64,000 bases of DNA from NCBI GenBank assembly GCA_012932295.1, contig JAAONU010000105.1:62001-126000 (forward strand), given 5' to 3'. The position numbers and the translations under genes were made by a program. Origin of the DNA: Cyclina sinensis. Its lineage: Eukaryota > Mollusca > Bivalvia > Venerida > Veneridae. Positions 45,298 to 55,246 of the stretch are shown piece after piece. The notes under the pieces are model-generated. The model worked only from the letters and a program-made list of their open reading frames with translations, was not told where the DNA came from and made no database searches. How positions within the stretch are numbered: the stretch's first letter is position 1; every line of letters starts with the position of its first letter.

Positions 45298-45590
45298 TGG
45301 TTGTTCATTATACCCCTGAAACGAAGTTTGGGGGGTATATTGGAGTCACTCGGTGGTTGGTCGGTCGGTTGGGCATGCGAGTAGTCAGTCTGTTGCAATT
45401 TCCTTGTCTGAAGTATAACTTGAAAACTAATGGTTTGAATTCAATGCAATTTCATACAATGGTCAAGCACACTGAAGGAAGTGCAGTGTTCAAAAATCAT
45501 AACTCCATCTTCACTATTTGCAGAGTTACTGCCCTTTGTTGGTTTTCCAAAGAGCTATAACTCCATCTTCAGTATTTAATAGCCGTAGGC
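45298..45590 (+). mobile_element. TATACCCCTGAAA-type element fragment
   Basis: Starts with hairpin TATACCCC...GGGGGGTATA (45310-45341), then GGTTGGTCGGTCGGTTGG (microsatellite-like), then CATAACTCCATCTTCA and GAGTTACTGCCCTTTGTTGG. It directly abuts the next element. Confidence 0.5.
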
Positions 45591-45593
45591 TCA

Positions 45594-48313
45594 TGGTGAG
45601 CTATTAGGATCAATTAAATTGTCCGCCGTCTGTCGTCCATCCAGACTTAGTTTGTTAACACACTAGTGATCACATTTTTGCCATAATTGTCATTAAACTT
45701 AGTCAGGATGTTTATCCCAGTGATTACTCGGACATGATCGAACATGGGTTATCTGGGATGAAAAACTAGGTCACATGGCCCAAAAATAGAAAAACCTTGT
45801 TAACAATTTAGAGGCTACAATTTCAGTCCAAATATCCTGGAACTTTGTCAGAAATGTTGTTCTAATAATTTCTAGCTCTGTTTCGAATAGGGGTCATCTG
45901 GGGTCAAAAACTAGGTCACAAAGCCATAATATGGAAAAACCATGTAAACGCTCTAGAGGTAACATTTTCAGTCAAAATATCCTGGAAATTTGTTGAAGAT
46001 TATTTCGATGATTTCTAGCTCAAATTCGAACATGAGTCATCTTGGGTAAAAAACTAGATCACAGAGCCCAAAAATAGAAAAACCTTGTTAACATTCTAGA
46101 GGCTTCTTTTTCAGTTCAAATGTCTTGGAAATTTGTCAGAAAGGTTGTTTCAATGATTTCTAGCTCAAATTTGAATATGGGTCATCTTGGTTTAAAAACT
46201 AGGTCACAGAGCCCAAAAATAGAAAAATCTTGTTAACCCTCTAGAGGCTATTTTTCAGTTCAAACATCCTGGAAATTTGTCAGAAAGGTTGTTTTGATGA
46301 TATCTAGCCCAGTTTGAAATATGGGTCATCTGGGGTCAAAAACTAGATCACAGAGCCCAAATATGGAAAAACCTTGTTAACCCTCTACAAGTAAAATTTT
46401 CAGTCCAAATATCCTTGAAATTTATTGGAAAGGTTTTCTCGGTGATATCTATCTCCGGTTTGAATATGGGTCATCTGGGGTCAAAAACTAGGTCACAAAG
46501 CTGTAATATGGAAAAACCATGTTAACGCTCTAGAGGTAACATTTTCAGTCAAAATATCCTGAAAATTTGTCAAAGGATTTTTCGATGATTTCTAGCTCAA
46601 GTTCGAACATGAGTCATCTGGGGTCAAAAACTAGATCACAGAGCCCAAAAATAGAAAAACCTTGTTAACATTCTAGAGGCTTCTTTTTCAGTTCAAATGT
46701 CTTGGAAATTTGTCAGAAAGGTTGTTTCAATGATTTCTAGCCCAAATTTGAATATGGGTCATCTTGATTTAAAAACTAGGTCACAGAGCCCAAAAATAGA
46801 AAAATCTTGTTAACGCTCTAGAGGCTATTTTTTCAGTTCAAACATCCTGGAAATTTGTCAGAAAGGTTGTTTTGATGATATCTAGCCCAGTTTGGAATAT
46901 ATGTCATCTGAAGTCAAAAACTAGATCACAGAGCCCAAATATGGAAAAACCTTGTTAACACTCTACAAGTAATATTTTCAGTCCAAATATCCTTGAAATT
47001 TATTGGAAAGTTTTTTTCGGTGATATCTATCTCCGGTTTGAATATGGGTCATCTGGGGTCAAAAACTAGGTCACAGAGCCCAAATATGGAAAAAACCTTG
47101 TTAACAGTTCAGAGGTTACATTTTCAGTACAAATATCCTGAAAATTTGTCAGAGAGATTGTTTCAATGATTTCTAGCTCAAGTTCAAATCAGGGTCATTT
47201 AGGTTCAAAAACTACCGGTATGTCACAGAGCCCAAATATGGAAAAACTTTGTAAACACTCTAGAGGCTACTTTTTCAGTTTAAATTTCTTGGAAATTTGT
47301 CAGAGGGGTTGTGTTGATGATTTTAAGCTCATCTTCGAATATGGGTCATCTGGGTTCAATAACTAGGTCTCAGAGCCCAAATATAGGAAAACCTTGTGAA
47401 CACTCTAGAGGTAACATTTTCAGTTCAAATATCCTGGATGTTTGACAGAAAGATTGTTTTGATGATTTTTAGCTCTGGTTCGAATATGGGTCATCTGGGT
47501 TCAAGAAATAGGTCACAGAGCCCAAATATGAGAAATTTTAGTGAACACTCTTGAGGTACCGGTAACATTTTCAGTCCAAATAAACTGGAAATTTGTCAAA
47601 AAGGTTGTTATGATGGTTTCTAGCTCAGCTTTGAATATGGGTCATCTAGGGTCAAAAACTAGGTCACAGAGCCCAAATGTGGAGCAGTCTTGTTAACAAT
47701 CCAGTGGTTACATTTTCAGTCCAAATATTCTGCAAATTTGTCAGAGAGTTTGTTTTGATAATTTCTAGCTCTGGTTCGAATATAGGTCATATGTTGTCAA
47801 AATCCAGGCCACAGAGCCCAAATATGGAAAAAGTCTGTAAACACTCTAGAGGCTACATTTTCAGTCCAAATAATCTGGAAATTTGTCAGAGGGGTGGTTT
47901 TTATGATTTCTAGCTCAACTTCGAATATGGGTCATCTAGGTTCAAAAACTAGGTCACAGATCCCAAAAATAGAGAAAAACCTTGTTAACACTCTAGATGT
48001 TACCTTTTCAGTCCAAATATACTGGAAATTTGTCAGAATGGTTGTTTCAATGATTTCTAGCTCAGGTTCGAATATGGGTCATCTGGGGTCAAAAACTAGG
48101 CCACAGAGCCCAAATATGAGAAAACCTTGTTTACACTCTAGAGGTAACATTTTTAGTCCAAATAACCTTGAAATTTGTCAGAAAAGTTGTTTCGGTAATT
48201 TCTAGGTCAGTTTCAAATATGGGTCATCTGGGGTCAATTTATCAGGTCAATAACAATTTTGTTAAAAACAGTCATACTCAGGTGAGCGATCTAGGGCCAT
48301 CATGGCCCTCTTG
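45594..48313 (+). mobile_element. Satellite-bearing element, 144-bp monomers (copy 2)
   Basis: Starts TCATGGTGAGCTATTAGGAT, then CCGCCGTCTGTCGTCCATCC, then about 18 monomers of about 144 bp of the same family as 11231-13078. Within 45920-47070 a four-monomer block of about 580 bp is repeated (for example ATCTCCGGTTTGAATATGGG near 46451 and 47031; ATATGGAAAAACCATGT near 45929 and 46506). It ends ACTCAGGTGAGCGATCTAGG and GCCATCATGGCCCTCTTGTT. Frames such as 47894-48205 are repeat artefacts. Confidence 0.8.
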
Positions 48314-48315
48314 TT

Positions 48316-48855
48316 GTACTTTTCCCCTTAGAGTCTTAATTTATTGATTGATAACTGAGATATTTGGTATGTGACTTGCAAGAACCTCTACCCTTAGATA
48401 GAGTTTAAGGTCACTCAGTCAAAGTCAAGGTCACTAAGGCTAAAATAGATTTTTCTACTTTTTGTCATAGAGTCTTTATTTATTGACTGATATTTTAAAT
48501 ATTTGGTTTATAGACACCTTGCATGAACATCTTCCATTAAACTGGTGTTAAGGTCACCGAGGCTGAAAATAGATGTATCAACTTTACCTCATAGAGCCTT
48601 CATTTATAGGACAGTATCTTTGACATTTGGTATGTAGGTTCTTTGCATGGACCTCTAGCCTTACGTGAAGTTTGATTTCACTTGGTCAAGGTCACCACAG
48701 CTAATATTAGATTTTTCTACTTTCTGTCATAGAGACTTTATTTATTAACTGATATTTTAGATATTTGGTTTGTAGGCATCTGCAAATCTTCAGTCTGCTT
48801 TTGACATTTGCTTAGTACTCAGGTGAACAATCCAGGGCCATCATGGCCCTCTTTT
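48316..48855 (+). mobile_element. Cap-ended array, about 125-bp monomers
   Basis: Four diverged monomers carry CATAGAGTCTTTATTTATTGA, GATATTTGGT.TGTAGGC, GCATGAACCTCTA and GTCAAGGTCACTAAGGCTA-like text. It ends AGTACTCAGGTGAACAATCC and AGGGCCATCATGGCCCTC. It begins immediately after the cap of the preceding element, so two cap-ended units stand in tandem. Confidence 0.65.
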
Positions 48856-49142
48856 ATGAATGCCATGATGATATGAAATTTTCAAACATTTTTAAGAAAG
48901 GTTTTATAACAGTCATACTGCTCTTATTAGAACAATCGATTTAATAGGCTGACTTAGGTCAAAAAGTATGATTATGTACCATAGTTTTAGACCAACATTT
49001 ATATTCAGTTTAGTTGGCAACTTTTAATTTTTTATGTCTTTTTTCACAGTGATAATTACATTAACAAACTTAAACATTGAGCATTTACATAGTTATCTGC
49101 ACGCCAGAATTATAATCTCTGATCTGTTTCTTTTTCCTGCAG

Positions 49143-49339
49143 GCTTCAATGAAATATGCAGTGATGCACCACACAGCGGACTGATAAAATCAGCTGCTTC
49201 CAACATTACATTATATATATATCACTTTCACAGTCAGAGCAAAATAAATAGTGTCTTGAATCTTGAAAATCTTTATGCATCTGTTAACTTTGTGTGCTTT
49301 GATGAAATTTATTCACTTTTAATGATCCCCACTTGGTAG
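49143..49339 (+). CDS. Possible exon, unassigned
   Basis: A strong acceptor (CTGTTTCTTTTTCCTGCAG, AG at about 49140-49142) leads into a frame open for about 65 codons (GFNEICSDAPHSGLIKSAAS at the start) with a donor-like GTAGCC near its end. No family is recognised, and the second half is AT-rich, so chance is possible. Confidence 0.15.
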
Positions 49340-49440
49340 CCTGAATTTATCAAGTGACTATTAAGTCAAAAGTTTAGGACTAACTTGTTTAGTCAGTCAC
49401 CACTCAATGGACTCAGTTTTAAGTCCTAAGTTAACAGTTA

Positions 49441-50357
49441 TTAATCCGCCTCCCCGAAGCGGGAGTGGGGTTATAGGAATGGCCTCGCCCATTTGTCTGT
49501 CCATCTGTCTGTCTGTCTATCCATAACATTTTTGTTTCCGCTCCATATCCCTATACCCTTGAACTGATTTTCTTGAAACTTGGGTCAAATGTTTAACTCA
49601 CTGGGACAATGTGCAGAACTCATAATAAAGCCATGTCATTTCATGGTCAAGGTCACACATGAAGATCATTTGTTTCAGCCTTCAATTTTGTGTCCACTCA
49701 ATATATCTGTTATACCTTTGAACTAATTTTCTGTAAACTTTGGTCAAGTATATAACACCTAGAGAGGATGTGCAGAAGGCATGAACAAGCCTTCATCTGT
49801 CCATCTGTTTGTGCGTCCGTCTTTTCCAATCCATATCTCCTATACCTTGAACTGATTTTCTTGAAACTTGAGTCAAATGCTTAATTCACGTAAATGATGT
49901 GCCAAATGCATAGCAAAGCCATGTCTGTTCCAGGTCAAGGTCATACTTGAAGGTCATTTGTTTCAGCCTTCAATTTTATGTCTGCTCAATATCTGTTATA
50001 CCTTTGGACTGATTTTCTTGAAACTTTGGTCAAATGGATAACTCATTGAATGGATGTACAGAGGGCATGGCCAAGTGTACATCTTCCTGTCTGTCCTTAA
50101 CATTTTTGTTTCTGCTCCATATCTCCTATACCCTTGAACTGATGTTCTTGAAACTTTGAGTCAAATGATTAACTCACTGAGACAGTGTGCAGAACACATA
50201 ATCCAGCCATGTCAGTTCAAGGTCAAGGTCACACTTGAAAGTCATTAAATTTGGTGTCTGCTCAATATCTCCTATACCTTTAAACTGATTTTCTGTAAAC
50301 TTTGATCAAAATATAACTCATTGAGAGGATGTGCAGAAGGCATGGCCAAGCCTTGTC
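49441..50357 (+). mobile_element. Satellite-bearing element, about 140-bp monomers, TTGAACTGATTTTC type
   Basis: Starts with a hairpin-like CCTCCCCGAAGCGGGAGTGG, then a TGTCTGTCCATCTGTCTGTC stretch, then about six monomers with TCCATATCTCCTATACC, TTGAACTGATTTTCTTGAAA, GATGTGCAGAA and CAAGGTCAAGGTCACACTTG. It closely parallels the 42.4-kb element in architecture but the monomer differs. Confidence 0.75.
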
Positions 50358-50589
50358 AGTTAGATATACCACCGCTTCTAAAATCAAAATTCAAGGGGGA
50401 AACCAGTCAGTTTATTTTCTGAAAATGCGGTCAGCTGTTTCAAGAAGCAATTGCTTTGAATTGTCATTCTTTGGGTTAACAAATAGGAGCATTTGTTAAC
50501 AAATGCATTAGAATGAGAGTTTTATACATTTATTTGATTTTTTTAAAGCCTTAAATTTGCCGAAATCCATGTAATCTGGAACTGTGAGA

Positions 50590-50765
50590 GCCTCGATATC
50601 AATAATTATACCTGTGAAAATGTTCGCGGAACCATTTAGCGGACATCTGCCGCGATATTTGGTAACATGTCTGCAGTGGGGATCCTCAAAATGCGGTGGA
50701 TTTGGTTGCGTTTTACGGAATGGGTAGTCCGCGACGACCTCAAGGAAAACGAGAGTTCCTCCTGG
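50590..50765 (+). promoter_or_regulatory. CpG-dense patch with a short open frame
   Basis: About 14 CpG sites fall in roughly 170 bases (for example GTTCGCGG, CTGCCGCGATA, GTCCGCGACGACC), the densest cluster in the window. A frame starts at ATG 50667 with an upstream in-frame TAG and A at -3. It runs 45 codons (starts MSAVGILKMRWIWLRFTEW), ending in TAA after 50800. A donor-like GTAGTC occurs at about 50726. It may be a promoter and first exon, or a young insertion not yet depleted of CpG. No protein similarity is recognised. Confidence 0.25.
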
Positions 50766-50769
50766 TGCA

Positions 50770-52590
50770 TACTGTATGCTCTACACTACCATATATTGTG
50801 TAATTAATTCATTTACTGTTGTCATAGTTTATCCTTTGGAGGTTTTGTAGGTTCTGTTTTATAAAAGCATTCATAAAATCTCCATGCACAATTGCAACAG
50901 CATCACATGATGCTGTACGTCATGGGATTAATGTCTGGTACAATTTCATGAAAAGAACATTGGTGCTGACTTGTGGTACTAGTCATGACAAAAAAGTGAC
51001 AAAAGTGCGAGTAAGATGGTATTTAGTGGTAAGAATTATAAATCTGACCTTGAATTTACAAATGTGACCTTATAATTTTATCAGTCTGACTGTGATAATA
51101 AATATTTGTGTGTTTATAAATCTGACTGTGATAATATTTGTGTGACCTTGACATTATAAATCGAACTGTTACAATAAAGAAAATAAAACATGAGGTCAAA
51201 TATTTAGATCCATCTGTGCTTACTATTATCTATTGCAGAAAATATGTAATGATTACAAAATACTTATTTTTCATCTTTTAAAATTCAGCTGCATGATAAA
51301 ATGTATAAGTTGGCTTAATAATGTATGTCAGAAAACAAATCAGAAATCATAAATTAAAATGAAAATAAGAAATCTAAGCTGGAATTCAAACTTAGTTTTG
51401 AAAAATGATGAGGTTTGTGAAGTTTGATGGAAAATTCATTCACCTCATCAAACTATTTTCTTCAAAAGACACCAGTGAGAACTAAATAAACTTACAAACC
51501 TGGCAAAATAATGAAATATAACTTAAAGCTGTTTGAAAGATGATTTACAGATCTGTTTCAATCTGCAGACATGCTGTGGAAGAAATTGCATGCTAGAGTA
51601 GAAGAGATACCTTCAGATTGAAAAGCTGTAAAATGTAGCTGGATGTTTGCCCTCCACGATTATCTATATAACAACACTGAAATATGAAGTAGAAACAAGA
51701 ACAAAATTTTTCTGTTTTCTCAATATATCTAATAAGCTTTACAGATGTTTGTACCTTCAAACACATCTAGCATGACCATTCTCAGGTGCTGAGTACAATT
51801 AGTTTCTAAGGAAACGATCTATGGAAAATAGTTTGAGCTTCTTCAGCCAGTGGCTGGATTCTTGTAATTATCACGAATGGTGTCTTGAAATTCTTGCTTA
51901 TTTTCATTTTCCTATATAGAACTTTTTGCACTCACAGTTGTTTATTACTTTCTAATTATAAACCTGGCAAGTATCATATTTGAAAGTTTTTATGAGTTAT
52001 CATTCTTGGCTGACTTTAACCTGTATCTGCCAATATAAGCAAGATCGTCATCATTTAGTAAATCAGATTATATACCTTTACACTCTCGGTTGCAGCTTCA
52101 AGTAACAAGAACATACCAGCTGCACACATTTTATTTAAAAATCTCAACATGTTTTGCATGTGTTTTGCATGAAATACATGGTTTCAAATCTTTGCTGTTG
52201 TATTTAACACAGACACTTGGGGTAAAGAAATAGTACTTGTTTCACAAATGCGAAGACATAAGGCACTCATATACCAAGTTTAGTGCCTGTCTGAGAACGT
52301 TTCAAAAATTGCTAAAATTCACGAATTTGCATTATAAATATAAAGATATAAATGTTTGTCACATGTAAACATTCAACACGCGTTGATTTACATCGCGTAT
52401 TTTTCTCGTTCAGTGTATATCACGTACATAACTGATGTCATGTGACACAGAAATGATTTATCTTCACGTTCATGTAACTCAAAATACCTGTTATCCTTGT
52501 TGGCCAACAAAATTCGTAACGAAACTCCAAAATTTCACAAAATTTCCTGATTTTACACAATCTTGCGCTTGGAAAATTCTCTGGGGAAGG
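50770..52590. other. AT-rich sequence with minor internal repeats
   Basis: At about 51028-51180 a degenerate repeat of ATAAATCTGACTGTGATAAT with GTGACCTT is visible. At 52320-52570 CpG sites are again more frequent (AACACGCG, CATCGCG, TATCACGTAC), and TGATGTCA and CATGTG motifs occur, but nothing proves a regulatory role. No gene is supported. Confidence 0.35.
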
Positions 52591-53489
52591 CCATAGTAGC
52601 CGTGATATATAGGGATCACTTCTCTGTCGTCTGTCTGTACGTCTGTCTGTCCATCCATCACAAAACTTGTCCGGACTACTCCTCAGAAACTACTGGTGCG
52701 ATTTCATCCAAACTTTACAGAAATGATCAGTACCAAGTCTAGTTATGCATATCATCAGCATTTTCCAGTCCAATGATTTTTGTGATTGTTATGGCCCTTT
52801 TATGATTTTTATTTTTAAAGTTTGTCCCGACTACTTCTCTTATACTTCTAATGCAATTTGAATGAAATGTTACAGGACTGATCAGTACCTCAAGTACTTA
52901 CGAATATCTAACAGGTTTTTCGGTTGAATGATTTTTGGCTGAGTTATGGCCCTTGAATGAAAAAGGCATTTGGGCCAAAAAATGATTTTTGTGTTGCAGG
53001 CTTCACAGTAGCTGCAACATGCTGCAAAGTAGCCATGACATATAGGGATCACTTCTCCATCATTTTTCTGTCTGTCCATTCATCTGTCTGTCTGTCCATC
53101 ATAAAACTTGTCCGGACTACTCCTCAGAAACTACTGGCGCGATTTTATCTAAACTTTACAGGAGTGATCAGTAACAAGTCTAATTGTGCATATCTTCAGC
53201 ATTTTCCAGTTCAATGATTTTTGTCAGAGTTATGGCTCTTTAATGATTTTTATTTTTAAAGTTTGTCTCGACTACTTCTCTTATACTATTAAAGCAATTT
53301 AAAATGTTACAGGATTGGTCGGTACCTCAAGTCCTTGCGCATATCTAACAGGTTTTTTGGTTGAATGATTTTTGGCTGAGTTATGGCCCTTGAATAAAAA
53401 AATGCGTTTTAGCCTACAAACTGTCCAATCACCTCTCAAGACTACTGTTTAATTGGGTGACACATGTGATCACTGATTGCCCTTGTTTA
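52591..53489 (+). mobile_element. Element with 433-bp tandem duplication
   Basis: TATAGGGATCACTTCTC occurs at 52608 and 53041, 433 bp apart. Each copy is followed by a TCTGTCTGTCC-type stretch, AACTTGTCCGGACTACTCCT, CAGAAACTACTGG.GCGATTT and GAGTTATGGCCCTTGAAT. It ends CACATGTGATCACTGATTGC and CCTTGTTTA (to 53489). The monomer does not show the AGGTCAAGGTCAC core. Confidence 0.65.
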
Positions 53490-54003
53490 TAATTGCACTC
53501 ATTTGCAGAACCAATTAAACACTGTGAATAATAATAAGCAATATTTGCAACACTGGGATGTTCTCACTAAATAGTGTAGTTTGAGAAGTGCAAAGACTTA
53601 AACACACCTGCACAGCCTGATCTGCCAAAACATGGTTACACAAACTGACAGGTTATGGCAATGTTAATTCACTATTATTCAGGAAAACTTTAAATACTTG
53701 CCTTTTTTTTCTGGTAAACAAATCCTAACAAATTTGGCGTCAGATACAGTCTCTCTGATATCTTGGAATTTCAGTTTGCACAGTGCTATCTGTAAGTCTT
53801 ATTAGATAAAAAGAACTTCAGAGAGAACACAAAGTATAAAAACCTGACCTTCGATCTCAAAACCTCAATTTCTGAAAGAGTGCAGCACTGAAGTTATATG
53901 GGATAAACATACATATATTTTAGACTATTCAACTTGATTTCCTCTAGATCAAGTTTGATAAAAATACTATAGTGTTTCCTATAAGCATCCCTGGGAATGT
54001 GCA
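53490..54003. other. AT-rich non-coding sequence
   Basis: No feature is supported. Confidence 0.45.
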
Positions 54004-55246
54004 TTTTTGTCGAGCCAATTTGCGATGAGGTCAACATAGTCGCCACTTTTGGCGTATAGTTCAGTGTATGTGCGTCCGTCTGTGCGTCCATCCGGATTTG
54101 TCCAGTCTATATCTTGCTCATTCTTTGAAGGATCACAAAATAATTTGGTACAGGTGTTCACCATGATTGGGTGGTGTGTCGCACACAAAACACAGGTCTG
54201 CCGCTCAAAGGTCAAGGTCACACTTGGGGGTCAGCACAAAACCCATGTCTGGAGCGTAACTTCTACATGCATGGTTGGATTTTAATATAACTCAGGACAA
54301 ATATTTTCCATAGTGAGGCAGAGTGTCGCGCGAAAAATTCAGGTGTCTGTGGCAAAGGTCAAGGTCACACTTAGGGGTAAAAGGTCAAATAACAAAATAA
54401 AACATTCATTTGCGAGTATAACTTCTATATTCATGGATGGATTTTAATATGACTTAGCACACATGTTCTCCATGTTGAGTTGACTTGAGTTGTCTCACGC
54501 AAAATGAAGGTCAAGGTCCCAAGAGGTCAAAGGTCAAATAACAATATAAAAATTTGTTTGTTGGCGCTGTATCTTGTTTATGCTTTGAAGTATTATGCTT
54601 AGTGGTCAGAAGATTTGAAAAATTCAGGTGTCTGTGGCAAAGGGCAAGGTCACATTTAGGGGTCAAAGGTCATATAACAAATAAAACTTTCATTTGCAAG
54701 TATAAGTTCTATATACATGGATGGATTTTAATATAACTTAGCACAAATGTTCTCCATGATGAGTTGAGTTGTCTTGCACAAAATGAAGGTCATGGTCACA
54801 AGAGGTCAAAGGTCAAATAAAAATATCAAAATTCTTTGTCCCTGCTGTATCTTGCTTAGTGATCAGAGGATTTTTGTCAAGCCCGCTTATGCTGAGCTCA
54901 ACATAGTTGTCAAAATGGCTGTTCAATGTTTGTGTGTGCGTGCCTGCGTCCAAACTTGTCCATGCCATAACTTCTTCATGCATGGACGAATTTTCAAATA
55001 ACATGAATTGAGTTTTTTAGGCACAAATGTTCATCATGAGACTTTGTGTCATGCACATGAACCAGGTCACCGGGTCAGAGGTGAAGATCACCTAAGATGA
55101 TGCAATGTCAAGATTTTGCCTTGGGTATAAAGAGGATGTGTTGCGCACCTATGTATACATCTTTCTCTTTGATCTGAAGCTTATAGGTTCAGGTTTGAAT
55201 TAAGAGGAGCGGGCTCGACATTCTGCCCATGGGCATGTCTTGTTTT
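54004..55246 (+). mobile_element. Satellite-bearing element with GTCGAGCC ends
   Basis: The start TTTTTGTCGAGCC and the end GGGCTCGACA (to about 55220), followed by TTCTGCCCATGGGCATGTCT, are partly inverted. A GTGCGTCCGTCTGTGCGTCC stretch follows the start. About five diverged monomers carry ATGCATGG.TGGATTTTAAT, AAATTCAGGTGTCTGTGGC and AAAGGTCAAGGTCACACTTA. A second start-like sequence (TTTTTGTCAAGCCCGCTTAT) at 54872 suggests one copy joined to another. The end is shared with 19673-19727. Confidence 0.65.

Noticed and set aside
47166..48205. Open frames with repeated peptide motifs as a repeat protein
   Set aside because: They are the same 144-bp satellite; similar frames occur in the 11.2-kb copy, interrupted at different places.
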